From Chloroflexota bacterium (GTDB taxonomy: Bacteria > Chloroflexota > Anaerolineae > Anaerolineales > Villigracilaceae), in NCBI GenBank assembly GCA_021787595.1, contig JAJYLQ010000014.1:50528-114527 (forward strand): a stretch of 64,000 bases of DNA, given 5' to 3'. A program made the translations under genes and the position numbers. Below the pieces are notes generated by a model that was not told where the DNA came from, ran no database searches, and saw only the letters and a list, made by a program, of their open reading frames with translations. Shown piece after piece: positions 9,286-18,768 of the stretch (positions within the stretch are counted from its first letter, which is position 1; every line of letters starts with the position of its first letter).

Positions 9286-9445
9286 AAGTCCAAGAAGGGT
9301 GCGTAAGTTTTTATCAAAGAGCGAGATTCTTCGTGGCGCCAAAGCGCCACTCAGAATGACAGAAAGTATTATTCAGAAAAATGCGTGGCGCTGAGGCGCC
9401 ACGCCAGTCGAGCGGCTTGAATTTTAGCCGGGCAAGATGCTTTCG

Positions 9446-10483
9446 TCAAGACGACACAAATTCAGGCAGGTTCGTGATGAACGGCGGATACACGATGCCG
9501 TTCTCGGTGACGATGGCCGAGATCAGGCGATTGGGCGTCACGTCGAAAGCCGGGTTGCGCGCCTTTGCATTTTGCGGTGCGACGCGTTCGCCGCGGAATT
9601 GAAGATCGAGCACTTCGCCCGCATCGCGCTCCTCGATGGGAATCTGGCTGCCGTCTTTCAGGCTCAGATCAATCGTCGAGGTTGGAACAACGGAATACGC
9701 CGGAACGTTGTTATCGTGCGCCGCGAGCGCCAGCATGTACGTGCCGATTTTATTTGCGACATCGCCGTTGGCCGTCACGCGATCCGCACCGAAGAAAACC
9801 TTTTGAGCCTTGCCTGCGCGCAGGAAAAAACCCGACATATTGTCGCTGATGATTTCATACGGAATTTTATATTGCTCCAATTCCCAGGCCGTCAGGCGCG
9901 CGCCCTGCAAACGCGGACGAGTTTCGTCAACCAGAACATGGACGCGCTTGCCTTGCTCATGCGCCATGCGGATCACGCCTAATGCCGTCCCCCAATCCAC
10001 GGTTGCCAATGAGCCGGTGTTGCAGTGATGAATGACGGTATCGCCATCATTAATCAATGCCGCGCCGTGCTGCGCCATTCGCTTGTTGATCTCGACATCT
10101 TCATCCGCAATTTTTTGAGCTTCATCCAACACGGCCTGGCGAAGTTCATCTGCTTTCAAATTTTTGTTTTCAACAGAACGCATGACTCGATCCACTGCCC
10201 AGGCCAGATTCACGGCAGTCGGCCGCGCGGACTTCAAAGTGGACGCGGCGGATTTTAGATCGGCGAGCAAATCACGGGTCGAGGCTGAAGCGGATTCGCG
10301 CGCAGCGAGTGCGAGTCCAAATGCAGCCGCGGCGCCAATCGCAGGCGCGCCGCGCACCACCATGTCTTTGATTGCAACCGCGACTTCTTTATGACTTCGA
10401 TACGCCGCAATTTCAAATGTGCCGGGCAAGCGGCGCTGGTCAATCATCCTGGTTTGGTTGTCTTCCCAAAAAACAGTTCGCAT
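9446..10483 (-). CDS. mtnA: S-methyl-5-thioribose-1-phosphate isomerase family
   Basis: A 345-residue MtnA-type isomerase of the eIF2B-like fold. It converts the aldose-1-phosphate to the ketose-1-phosphate in methionine or deoxyadenosine salvage. The family motifs are clear: VVRGAPAIGAAAAFGLALA near residue 45, the catalytic-Cys region HHCNTGSLATVDWGTALG near 150, and the catalytic Asp in VFFGADRVTANGDVANKIGT near 230. It lies 6 bp downstream of a class II aldolase gene on the same strand, forming a two-gene operon. Confidence 0.92.
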   Translation of the reverse strand: MRTVFWEDNQTRMIDQRRLPGTFEIAAYRSHKEVAVAIKDMVVRGAPAIGAAAAFGLALAARESASASTRDLLADLKSAASTLKSARPTAVNLAWAVDRVMRSVENKNLKADELRQAVLDEAQKIADEDVEINKRMAQHGAALINDGDTVIHHCNTGSLATVDWGTALGVIRMAHEQGKRVHVLVDETRPRLQGARLTAWELEQYKIPYEIISDNMSGFFLRAGKAQKVFFGADRVTANGDVANKIGTYMLALAAHDNNVPAYSVVPTSTIDLSLKDGSQIPIEERDAGEVLDLQFRGERVAPQNAKARNPAFDVTPNRLISAIVTENGIVYPPFITNLPEFVSS

Positions 10484-10489
10484 GATATC

Positions 10490-11158
10490 TCACTTCTTGA
10501 ATAATTGTTCGCGCAGTTGCAGCAATTTCTCGCCCACCGCCGGCGAAATACGTTCGACGTGTCCCATCGCCTGCGCGCGCCAGAAAACTTCGGCCACGTG
10601 TTCGACGCGTTCGAGCGCGATGAGACAGTCTTCCAAATCCCTGCCAACGGTCAAACTTCCATGCTGGCGCAGAAGAATCGCATCGTGATCCCGGATCAAT
10701 GGCCGGACGACGTCCGCATCTTCGTGCGACGACGGCATCGCATACGCGCTGACCGGAACATCGCCAAGCGTTAGCATCACTTCGGGCAAAACGTCGGCGG
10801 GAAATTCCATGCCCGCCACGGTCAACGCGGTGGCAAAAACCGGATGAGCATGAATCACCGCGCGCACGTCGGGACGTTGTTTATAGACTTCGATGTGCAT
10901 CGGCGTTTCGGACGAAGGCCGGCGATCCTTTTTTGACTGATGCACTTTGCTTTGCAAATCCATCACGATCAGGTCGCTCGATTCCATGCGGCCTTTTGAA
11001 AGTCCTGAGGGCGTGATCAGGATAAGATTTTCATCGAGGCGCACGGAAATATTTCCGTCATTGGAGGTCAGCAAATGGCGTTCGTAGCAAATCCGTCCGC
11101 ATTCAAGGATCGCAAGACGTAATTGTTGTTCATCTGCATACAAGGGAAATCGTAACAT
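10490..11158 (-). CDS. Class II aldolase/adducin family protein, probable ketose-1-phosphate aldolase
   Basis: A 222-residue class II (zinc) aldolase of the fuculose-1-phosphate aldolase superfamily. It shows SNDGNISVRLDENLILITPS (phosphate-binding region), the zinc histidines in AVIHAHPVFATAL, and the third histidine in LLRQHGSLTVG. Because it precedes mtnA by 6 bp, the likely job is cleavage of a 5-deoxy- or 5-methylthio-ribulose-1-phosphate to DHAP plus an aldehyde (the DHAP shunt). An MtnB-like dehydratase shares the fold and is the alternative. Confidence 0.85.
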   Translation of the reverse strand: MLRFPLYADEQQLRLAILECGRICYERHLLTSNDGNISVRLDENLILITPSGLSKGRMESSDLIVMDLQSKVHQSKKDRRPSSETPMHIEVYKQRPDVRAVIHAHPVFATALTVAGMEFPADVLPEVMLTLGDVPVSAYAMPSSHEDADVVRPLIRDHDAILLRQHGSLTVGRDLEDCLIALERVEHVAEVFWRAQAMGHVERISPAVGEKLLQLREQLFKK

Positions 11159-11364
11159 AGCGGGCGAATTGTAAAGTTAGCAACGCAAGCCGTCAATACA
11201 GCGTGCCGCTAAATTCATGGCGTTTTGGAATCGCAATGAGGGACGATCCTTAACGCGGATTCCACGAATTAGCAAATGACACGAATGAAGAAAAAACCTG
11301 CGTACTCTGCGGATCCTCTTCGCCTTGACGGTATAATAATTGCAATTCCTTCCCAAGAGCAGAC

Positions 11365-12918
11365 ATGCGTAAATACTTATACTTCACCGTCTTCGTCTCC
11401 GGCATGACCACATTGGCCGCGGAGCTTTCAGCCTCGCGTTTGATCGGCAACGTGTTCGGGACGAGCAATCTCGTGTGGGCCAGCATCATCGGACTCATTC
11501 TGATCTATCTGACGCTGGGATATTTTCTCGGCGGCCGCTGGGCGGACCGTTGGCCGGACTCAGCCACGATGTACCGTGTCCTCGCCTGGGGCGCGTTCAC
11601 GCTCGGCATCGTGCCGTACATCGCCGCGCCCGTTTTGCGATTCGCTGCCAAAGCTTTTGAAGGTTTGGATGTCGCCGTTTTGCTCGGCTCGTTCGTCGCG
11701 GTGCTGATTTTGTTCATCGTGCCAGTGACATTGCTTGGGACGATCTCGCCGTTTGCCATCCGCCTGAGCGTGGACGATCCCAAAACGTCTGGCGTTACTT
11801 CGGGGACAATTTATGCCATCTCAACACTTGGTTCCTTTATTGGAACATTCCTTCCGGTGCTGGTCACGATTCCAACCATTGGAACGCGGCTCACATTTTT
11901 CGTTTTCAGCATCGTTCTTTTGCTCGTCGCCTTGATTGGCATGTGGCAATATGCAAGTCACAAAATGATGCTCCAGCATTCATGGATGCCGGTGATTTTG
12001 ATCGTCATCGCGATCCTTGCCAGCAATCAGAATTTAAAAGACTCGACCGGGCAGATTTACGAAACGGAATCGGCTTACAACTACATTCAAGTGCAAAAGA
12101 TCAACGGTTATACTCTTTTGCGTTTGAACGATGGCGAAGGCGTGCATTCGATTTACAATCCCGATACATTGAATTACGGCGGGCCGTGGGCGCAGTTCCT
12201 CGTCGGACCGTTCTTTTATCCAAACGCTTCAACATCACAAGTCAGGCGGATGGCGATTGTCGGGTTGGCTGCGGGGACAACCGCGCGCATGGCGACAGCC
12301 GTCTATGGCCCGATCCCGATTGACGGGTTCGAACTCGATCCGAAGATCATCGAGGTCGGCAAAAAATATTTCGATGAGAATCTGCCGAATCTAAATATCA
12401 TCATCGGCGATGGACGCTGGAATCTCGAACAGAGTCCGTACAAATATGACATCATCGCCGTGGACGCGTATCGCCCGCCGTACATTCCTCCGCACATGAC
12501 CACGCAGGAGTTCTTTCAAATTTGCTACAACCATCTGACGGACAGCGGCGTGGTCGCGATCAACGTCGGCAGCGTGCCCGGCGACCGGCGACTCATCAAC
12601 GGCTTGGCGACCACGATGGCAACGGTCTTTCCATCCATTCACATCATGGACATTCCCGGCACGCTGAACACGATGATCTTCGCCACCAAACAGCCGACCA
12701 GGCCGGAGAACTTCGCCATTAACTTAACCTCGCTTGCACGAAATCCCAACACGAATCCAATTCTCCTAAGCACCATGCAGACAACCTTTGCGAATTTGAA
12801 ACCCGGTTATCAAACCACGCAGGTCTTCACCGATGACCGCGCACCGATTGAGTGGATCGTCAACGGCATGGTCATCCGCTTTGCGTTGAGCGGAGGACTG
12901 AGTGGATTGCAGCCATAA
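11365..12918 (+). CDS. Membrane-fused spermidine-synthase-like protein
   Basis: A 517-residue fusion. The N-terminal half has about seven transmembrane segments (residues 1-215, starting FTVFVSGMTTLAAELSASRL), a pattern known from fused MFS/spermidine synthases. The C-terminal half (about 230-490) is a Rossmann domain like polyamine synthases: VGLAAGTTARMAT glycine loop, acidic residue in DGFELDPKIIEVG, then GDGRWNL and DIIAVDAYRPPYIPPHM. Whether it makes a polyamine is uncertain. Many such fusions keep the fold but their substrates are unknown. It is monocistronic in this window. Confidence 0.82.
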   Translation: MRKYLYFTVFVSGMTTLAAELSASRLIGNVFGTSNLVWASIIGLILIYLTLGYFLGGRWADRWPDSATMYRVLAWGAFTLGIVPYIAAPVLRFAAKAFEGLDVAVLLGSFVAVLILFIVPVTLLGTISPFAIRLSVDDPKTSGVTSGTIYAISTLGSFIGTFLPVLVTIPTIGTRLTFFVFSIVLLLVALIGMWQYASHKMMLQHSWMPVILIVIAILASNQNLKDSTGQIYETESAYNYIQVQKINGYTLLRLNDGEGVHSIYNPDTLNYGGPWAQFLVGPFFYPNASTSQVRRMAIVGLAAGTTARMATAVYGPIPIDGFELDPKIIEVGKKYFDENLPNLNIIIGDGRWNLEQSPYKYDIIAVDAYRPPYIPPHMTTQEFFQICYNHLTDSGVVAINVGSVPGDRRLINGLATTMATVFPSIHIMDIPGTLNTMIFATKQPTRPENFAINLTSLARNPNTNPILLSTMQTTFANLKPGYQTTQVFTDDRAPIEWIVNGMVIRFALSGGLSGLQP

Positions 12919-12943
12919 ATGCGTTTTACGCTTATCTCTGGAT

Positions 12944-13204
12944 TTAAGGCAACATTACATTCACAGCCAATACAGTTCCATCGTCCCTCTTCCGCCCAAT
13001 AATTTCCACATATTCCCCATCTCGAGGCAAGATCAGGTCATCCTGATAACTGAACTCAGCTCCAACGCTGCCCTCATATATTTTTGTCAACGGTGAAATC
13101 ATGATATGGTCACTCTTCTGATATTGATCTGTCATGTTAAAACTGGCGCTATTGCCCTCGCGTGCAACATCACTGACTTTTCCTTGTATACTGAACACGG
13201 GCAT
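12944..13204 (-). CDS. Remnant of a small OB-like protein whose start codon lies in a repeat element
   Basis: An 86-codon frame. The first seven codons (MPVFSIQ) run through the terminal repeat of the mobile element at 13189-13432, so the ATG is supplied by the element. The rest has the pattern GKVSDVAREGNSASFNM, then T..YEGSVG, then RDGEYVEIIGRKRDDGTVLA, which resembles a small DUF5666-type beta domain. No matching N-terminal half is seen beyond the element. It is either a truncated gene or a fusion. Expression is unproven. Confidence 0.4.
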   Translation of the reverse strand: MPVFSIQGKVSDVAREGNSASFNMTDQYQKSDHIMISPLTKIYEGSVGAEFSYQDDLILPRDGEYVEIIGRKRDDGTVLAVNVMLP

Positions 13205-13432
13205 AAATCGCGCTTTTGTTCAACGGGATTCGGCAAGGGATAAATCCCCGCCTCAGCGCATGAAAGTGGCGCCAAGGCGCCACTCGTTGCGCCAGTCCGA
13301 AGGCGTCGCCGTGGCGCCATGGCGACAACTTTCACGTACTGCCTGCGCCAGTGCCGCAGGCACAGGTGAGCAGGTGGCTTCAGCCCCGCGAATCAAGCGG
13401 TAGAAAACCGCAATTTGTGACCGTGCCTGGTA
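13189..13432. mobile_element. TA-target miniature element, copy 1
   Basis: A 244-bp element. The ends are imperfect inverted repeats of about 32 bp (left TACTGAACACGGGC, right the complement of TACCAGGCACGGTCAC, both leading into AAATTGCG-like sequence). TA flanks each side (13187-88, 13433-34). The core holds a series of hairpins (GGGATAAATCCC, GTGGCGCCAAGGCGCCAC, a GTCGCC/GGCGAC pair and GGCTTCAGCC). It carries 27 bp more than the copy at 63013 near its third hairpin. No coding capacity. Confidence 0.8.
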
Positions 13433-13449
13433 TACCTTGTAGTACTACT

Positions 13450-14982
13450 CTATTGAGCAAAACTTTTTTGACTAAAACACGATATCTCAGTCTGTCCGGA
13501 GGATTGGACATAACAAAATGGTCGCGATGGGTTGGTCACTTCAAGTACAATTGGCCAGGGAAAATATTTAGGCAGCGAGAGTTGGGGATACGTTGACCGA
13601 ATTACATCTTGATACCAGGCAAACGATAAAAGATCAGGGGCCACTACAACGAGGTCTGCTCGTTCGTGCAAAGCAAAACGGAAATACCACATCGCAAAAA
13701 TAGCTTGATCGCCTTGGACAAAAACAAACGCATTCTCCGGAGCCTTAGTTAGCACCTCACGTCCGAAGGTTTCCGCGCGCAAATCATTGGATGCATCCAC
13801 TTGCGGCCAATGATACGCCGCCAGGGCGAACAAGTAAAAAAGCACAGCAATGCCAACTACCCATCCAGGCCAACGCCGAGAGCGCAAAGCCAAGTTCATC
13901 AGACCGTGCATTCCAACGCCAATCCATATCGCAAAACATAGGAAGACAGAAATCAAATAGATATACCAATCTTCCGTATTGTAATTAATGGCAAACAATG
14001 AATAAACCAGTGTGCCCCAAATGGTCAAAGCGAACAACCGCGAAGGCAGAAAGAAAATAGTCAAGCCGAGCAATCCGATACAAAGTCCAAGTAGACCAAA
14101 CTGGCCGGTCACGAATCCGGCCCAAAGCTGGAGGCGAATCCAAACATCCGCAATTGACGCGCTAAAGAGATAGCCCCGATAAAGCTGTCCGGAAACTAAC
14201 CACCATTCGCGTCCCCAAGTCACCGGGTCACCCCAATCAATGGGCGGATGCGATGAAGCCCATACTGGCAACAACAGGTACGGAATCAAACCAATCATTA
14301 TCCAAAGAAGAGTCCAAAACGCGGATTTCCAATCTAATTGCCAGCCTTTCCAAAAAGTTTTTTTGGCGTCAACATCCGATGACAGGCTGATCGAACGAAC
14401 CAGCAAGGCAATAGGGATCAAAAAGATGATGGTCGCGTGAACGCCCAGCCCCAAGCCAAGCATTAGACCAAGTACAGCATCTTCGTATCCACGCCGCATA
14501 TTTAGAATTCGATAAACGGAAAGGTATATGACCGCAGCTACAAAAAATGCATTGAGGGCATACACCTCTGTGATGACCGCTTGTGACCAAGCCAAAGATG
14601 AAAGACCAAATGCAAACCCCGAAATGAGGGCTGGCATTGAGCTATGCAAACCTTTTTGAGAATCCAGATAGCGCTTCACTAGAGCATAGACCACAAGCGA
14701 GGCACAGACCATGGCCAACGCTGAAAGCAAATTTGTACGGTATGCAAGCGATCCAATCGGTATTCGTTGAAAGAGCCGGGCGAGAATCAAATAGACTGGA
14801 TAACCAGTCGGGTGCGCGACTCCGCCGGTAGCGGCAGCCGCGATCAAGTCACCGCCATCGGCGCCATTGTTCGCCCAAGTCAGGCCTGGCGCCAGCGTAG
14901 CAAGATAAACACACGTCAAGGCACACGCCAGTACAAGCGGTGAGATACGATCAATCCATGAGAGTAGATTATTTTTCATCAA
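13450..14982 (-). CDS. DUF2723-type membrane glycosyltransferase
   Basis: A 510-residue polytopic membrane protein with about eleven hydrophobic segments. The N-terminal segment carries TLAPGLTWANNGADGGDLIA, then AHPTGYPVYLIL, the hallmark of DUF2723 proteins (GT-C fold, related to protein O-mannosyltransferases). The acidic residues of that loop are likely catalytic. It would transfer a sugar from a lipid carrier to a protein or glycan outside the membrane. A minus-strand terminator (14993-15033) separates it from the gene upstream. Confidence 0.8.
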   Translation of the reverse strand: MMKNNLLSWIDRISPLVLACALTCVYLATLAPGLTWANNGADGGDLIAAAATGGVAHPTGYPVYLILARLFQRIPIGSLAYRTNLLSALAMVCASLVVYALVKRYLDSQKGLHSSMPALISGFAFGLSSLAWSQAVITEVYALNAFFVAAVIYLSVYRILNMRRGYEDAVLGLMLGLGLGVHATIIFLIPIALLVRSISLSSDVDAKKTFWKGWQLDWKSAFWTLLWIMIGLIPYLLLPVWASSHPPIDWGDPVTWGREWWLVSGQLYRGYLFSASIADVWIRLQLWAGFVTGQFGLLGLCIGLLGLTIFFLPSRLFALTIWGTLVYSLFAINYNTEDWYIYLISVFLCFAIWIGVGMHGLMNLALRSRRWPGWVVGIAVLFYLFALAAYHWPQVDASNDLRAETFGREVLTKAPENAFVFVQGDQAIFAMWYFRFALHERADLVVVAPDLLSFAWYQDVIRSTYPQLSLPKYFPWPIVLEVTNPSRPFCYVQSSGQTEISCFSQKSFAQ

Positions 14983-14992
14983 GATTAAACAA

Positions 14993-15033
14993 CAAGCAGC
15001 GGAATGAATCAGCCAGTGATTCTCCGCTGCTTG
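14993..15033 (-). terminator. Probable intrinsic terminator after the secreted protein gene
   Basis: Perfect 11-bp stem, CAAGCAGCGGA with TCCGCTGCTTG, and a 19-nt loop, followed on the minus strand by TTTAATCTT. It lies 23 bp past the stop of the gene at 15056. Confidence 0.65.
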
Positions 15034-15055
15034 TTTGATCCCATAAAAGGAAAAT

Positions 15056-15625
15056 CTATGGATTGGTCACGAGCACATATCCGCCGCTCTCGCTGGCAGA
15101 TGCACACTCCAGTCCATTTACCACAGTAGTTGTTAACGCCGTCCACACCTGTCCGTCAAAAGTATAAATCTGGGCAGTGGTATTGGGCACCTGAGCAAAG
15201 CAAATTTGCACATTTCCCTGAGTACTTGTCAGACCCGGCAGAGGTTTGCCTGAAAGTTGATATCTCAGATCACAAACTCCCGCAAGGTAGCTCGTAGTTT
15301 TTGTCGGTTTGCCTTGCAGAGTATTGAAAGGCAACAGGATGGCGTGTAAAGTAATATCTGATTCTAATTGCTGGACTGATATTGTACAAACCCCACCCAC
15401 AGAATAATTTCCCAGACCAGATATAGGAGGAACTACCGGCGGTGGAGGCAGAACGGTGCCTTTATGATTGCCAGGAGCTAGCAGTGCAGAGGCATTCTGA
15501 CTTTGAACCACGATACCATTATTCTGCCACGGCAATTTGCCTGCCGAAACGATCTGGTTACCAGCCAGGAGCAGAACACCGAGCAATAGTGCTGCCGCGC
15601 TTATGAAACGGATTGATTTATTCAT
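15056..15625 (-). CDS. Secreted protein of unknown function
   Basis: A 189-residue protein with an N-terminal signal peptide (MNKSIRFISAAALLLGVLLL, cleavage near VSAG). A Pro-rich linker (VLPPPPVVPPISG) precedes a compact domain containing four Cys in the pattern GVCTISV, GVCDLRY, VQICFAQV and GLECASAS, probably forming two disulfides. The C-terminal GGYVLVTNP recalls small surface beta domains. It lies between the DUF4012 gene and a terminator, and is likely the last gene of that transcript. Confidence 0.65.
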   Translation of the reverse strand: MNKSIRFISAAALLLGVLLLAGNQIVSAGKLPWQNNGIVVQSQNASALLAPGNHKGTVLPPPPVVPPISGLGNYSVGGVCTISVQQLESDITLHAILLPFNTLQGKPTKTTSYLAGVCDLRYQLSGKPLPGLTSTQGNVQICFAQVPNTTAQIYTFDGQVWTALTTTVVNGLECASASESGGYVLVTNP

Positions 15626-15696
15626 TGATTTTCTCCTTTCGCATTATTTATACTAACAGAACCTTGAGTCAATCACGATACGGATTTCGTCCGGAT

Positions 15697-18285
15697 TCAT
15701 GGAGAGCGAAAAATCACATCTATATTCAAATCAGTAGCGAGGGTCGTTTGGAATAAAAGATCCTTGCCCTGTAGAACTCCACCGGATGACGCTGAGATAA
15801 TATTGACATTATTCGGTAGATGAATGCGCAATGTAAGCGGAATAGCAACAGTCCCAGGTTGTTTTCGAACAGTTAGGTTATACGTAAACGCATGCGTCAC
15901 CGTATCTTTCACGAGAATTTGTGCGGCGGGGAGCGCAAACTGCATTGTGGTCGTGATGGTTTGTCCGCCGGGGACAACCAGCATCGTGCCAAACCCTTGC
16001 AAGCCCTGTTCGCCTTCATCCAATATATCGACTTGGGGAGCCACTGGCTGGTTAAGGATCATCCAGGAAGCGGGAATGCTTTGCGGCACAGCGGAGTTCA
16101 AAGTTGTACCCAACGGAACATAGATTCGCATGTAATCCCAATAACAGCGATCAATCGGATAATACTCCTCCGCTGTGACTTCCACATTTCCTCCTCTTGG
16201 AGCGCAGGGAATATCCGCTGAGGCATGGTTGGCATGGCTCACAACAAGATTCCCAACCGGTGCGGAAAGATTCGTCAAATCCACATCGTACGCCAGGCTG
16301 GTTACAACCACAGCCGTGGTTTTGTTGAAACCCACATTGGTATCGATCACTGTAAGGAAATCGCCGCCGTTGGAATATAAAGCCCCATTCCAATCCCTGC
16401 GTGCCAGCACGGATTCCATATCGGGGTTATCCATTTGCAAAATAAGATGCCGCTCCTGCAATGCCCGCAGAAAGGTCTGCGATAAGGGACGCCATTCGCT
16501 GGTACCATCCCTCAAGACTTTTTGTATGACCGCATTCGTGATGGTGCGGATAAAATCCTTGCCATAATCCCCGCCCGGCGAAAGCGGCTGTTCACCGGAC
16601 TGAGGCAACTTGGAAGCCCGCATATAGCTCACTACATTATCTGACGTAATCGGATAAGGAACTCCCGACACGTTTAAAGGGCCCAAAGTTTGCAGCAGCA
16701 TGATCAGCATCTGCTGATCGAAGGCAATCACGCCATTCACTGTGTTCTGGTGAGTATAGGCATACAACTCTTTTAGATACAAAACGGCTGTTGGAAAATC
16801 CGGGAACCAATTGACATCCCGCAGGATCAAGACCGGGCTGTCCATGTATTGGTTCAATTGCCAGGGAGCCATCGGATAGGGCATGGACCAATTGTCCAAA
16901 CTGCCCGAGTCTTCGAAGGATAGATCAACCACATGTCCATGATCCAGAACCAGCTTGCCAACTGCAGTAATGAATCCGCCTGTGGGCCTCAGTTCATCTT
17001 CATTTTGAACCAGAAGCAGATAGGTTTTGGGACCATCCTGCCCAGCACCCAGAACCGATGGAAGGGAAATCGCCAGCGATAGCCCATCCCCTATCCAACT
17101 CATGCCCGGATCCAATTTTTGGGTGATGAGATTCTGAATAGATGGAGAAAGTACACTGATATCCAATTGTTCTCGCGCCGTGCGCGCCTGTTGAAATTCA
17201 ATCTGGGCTTGCTGCAATAACGGCTGTGCGCTGGATAGTTGATTCACCAAACCAGACAGCCCTGAGGCGTTCGAATTCGTTGAGGAATAGGAGGTTGATT
17301 CCAGCACTGGTCCGAAAGCCTGATTGGCGTCCTGAGCCAAAGCAGTTAGATGCTGTGCCAAATCCAAAAGATTGCCTGCTTGGGAAAGATCACCTCCATA
17401 CGTGGGGACCCAACTTAGGGACGGACCCAGCCATAAGATTGGCTGCACTTCTGTTTTCAATGAGGTGAGATCCGCATCCAGCCGGGGCAACGAAGCGGAT
17501 GCTTGTCTTAAGCCGTTCAGGCTCATCGTCGAGGGCAAGCTTTGTTCCAGATCCGTGACGTCACTTCGCACCTGCTGCAGGAGGCCGTAGATTCGATACG
17601 CTTTGATTCCTGCAAAAATCAGTACGAACAGGAGCAGACTGCCGATGACTGCCAGAGCAATCCGTTTTGCCGACTTTCCACGTGTGGGCCGCGACAAATT
17701 GGCAGGATGAGATTCTCCATGTCCCTGATCCAATTCGGATCGTTGAAGATGTGTTTCCCAATACAGGATGATATCCGCGAACCTTTTCATACCATTGCGA
17801 TGCCAGTCACTTAGTGTGCTGATGGGCGCCACCTCGGGTTCATTCCCAACCAAGAGATATTTTGCTTTTTCCGAATCAGAGAGCGCGCCATCCGAGCGTC
17901 CGTACACGAACCATTGAATGGCCGGATCAATCCCACCCCATGCGTCCCGCAGAGACGAAGGAGTCGGAGTTCCATACACCAGAGGCGCAAAATAACGCGC
18001 CGCCAGAATTCCAAACTCTCCCCAACGAGTATCAAGGCGTTTGCCTTGCCGAGGCGGCGTAGCGGGACGCATACGCGGGAAAAGATTAATGATCGCGGTC
18101 ACCAACTGCTGGCCTTTCCCCTTTTCAGACAGACCTGCCAAACTCATCGCTGCGGCCTGCACCATGCGGCTTTTTGTCCACGGATGATGATCAAGATCCG
18201 CGGGAGACGAAAGATGCTCCAAAATTTCTTTTAGAGCATCTGCTGGTTCATCGCCTAAAATAGGAGTGACAACGCCAGGTTTCAT
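15697..18285 (-). CDS. DUF4012-domain membrane protein
   Basis: An 862-residue protein. The first ~205 residues are cytoplasmic and Arg/Pro-rich. One transmembrane helix (about 210-232, IALAVIGSLLLFVLIFAGI) leads to a coiled-coil stretch (235-375). The DUF4012 domain follows (about 400-560) with LLLVQNEDELRPTGGFITAV and GSLDNWSMP. The family is common in polysaccharide loci of Gram-positives and Chloroflexota and is related to LytR-CpsA-Psr-like folds, so attachment of polymer to the wall is a plausible but unproven role. The start overlaps the phosphatase stop by 4 nt. Confidence 0.8.
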   Translation of the reverse strand: MKPGVVTPILGDEPADALKEILEHLSSPADLDHHPWTKSRMVQAAAMSLAGLSEKGKGQQLVTAIINLFPRMRPATPPRQGKRLDTRWGEFGILAARYFAPLVYGTPTPSSLRDAWGGIDPAIQWFVYGRSDGALSDSEKAKYLLVGNEPEVAPISTLSDWHRNGMKRFADIILYWETHLQRSELDQGHGESHPANLSRPTRGKSAKRIALAVIGSLLLFVLIFAGIKAYRIYGLLQQVRSDVTDLEQSLPSTMSLNGLRQASASLPRLDADLTSLKTEVQPILWLGPSLSWVPTYGGDLSQAGNLLDLAQHLTALAQDANQAFGPVLESTSYSSTNSNASGLSGLVNQLSSAQPLLQQAQIEFQQARTAREQLDISVLSPSIQNLITQKLDPGMSWIGDGLSLAISLPSVLGAGQDGPKTYLLLVQNEDELRPTGGFITAVGKLVLDHGHVVDLSFEDSGSLDNWSMPYPMAPWQLNQYMDSPVLILRDVNWFPDFPTAVLYLKELYAYTHQNTVNGVIAFDQQMLIMLLQTLGPLNVSGVPYPITSDNVVSYMRASKLPQSGEQPLSPGGDYGKDFIRTITNAVIQKVLRDGTSEWRPLSQTFLRALQERHLILQMDNPDMESVLARRDWNGALYSNGGDFLTVIDTNVGFNKTTAVVVTSLAYDVDLTNLSAPVGNLVVSHANHASADIPCAPRGGNVEVTAEEYYPIDRCYWDYMRIYVPLGTTLNSAVPQSIPASWMILNQPVAPQVDILDEGEQGLQGFGTMLVVPGGQTITTTMQFALPAAQILVKDTVTHAFTYNLTVRKQPGTVAIPLTLRIHLPNNVNIISASSGGVLQGKDLLFQTTLATDLNIDVIFRSP

Positions 18286-18764
18286 TCCTGCATTCCGGAC
18301 TTGGAAGAAGCTAGCTCACAAATTTTCGCAAAGCCTCGGTTGATCAAATCACATAGTTCCCTTGCAATATCTTCCGGCGAACGATCCGGCAACTGTCGGT
18401 CCGAAATGTCATAAGGGATTCCATCCACTACTTCCGAGAGAAGATGAACCCGGTTCAACAGATGAGGAAATTCCACCAGCAGTGCCTCCTTCTGTCCGCT
18501 TTCCATGGCCAGGATCAGGTCATATGTCTCTAAACGCGGAGGCAGGATGGCTTGTGTGATATGCGAGCTGATATCCACACCGATCGTCGAAGCGGCCCGA
18601 ACTGCCTCTGCAGCAACCTGCAAACCGGAAATAGCCCACGTTCCGGCGCTATCCACTTCCCAATCATTACGGCAGCCATTCTTGATCAATGCCTGCTCAA
18701 AACACGCCGCTGCAATGGGTGAACGAAACTGGTTGGCCTGGCACACAAAAAGGATGGACGGCAT
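18282..18764 (-). CDS. Low-molecular-weight protein tyrosine phosphatase (Wzb-like)
   Basis: A 160-residue LMW-PTP. The P-loop CX5R is CQANQFRS at residues 8-15. The usual second Gly/Asn positions are changed (Ala-Asn), but the nucleophilic Cys and the Arg are present. The C-terminal acid loop is around DISDRQLPDRSPEDIA. Beside a BY-kinase it would dephosphorylate the kinase Tyr tail and so tune polymer length and export. The gene overlaps the DUF4012 gene (ATGA). Confidence 0.85.
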   Translation of the reverse strand: MPSILFVCQANQFRSPIAAACFEQALIKNGCRNDWEVDSAGTWAISGLQVAAEAVRAASTIGVDISSHITQAILPPRLETYDLILAMESGQKEALLVEFPHLLNRVHLLSEVVDGIPYDISDRQLPDRSPEDIARELCDLINRGFAKICELASSKSGMQE

Positions 18765-18768
18765 AAAA

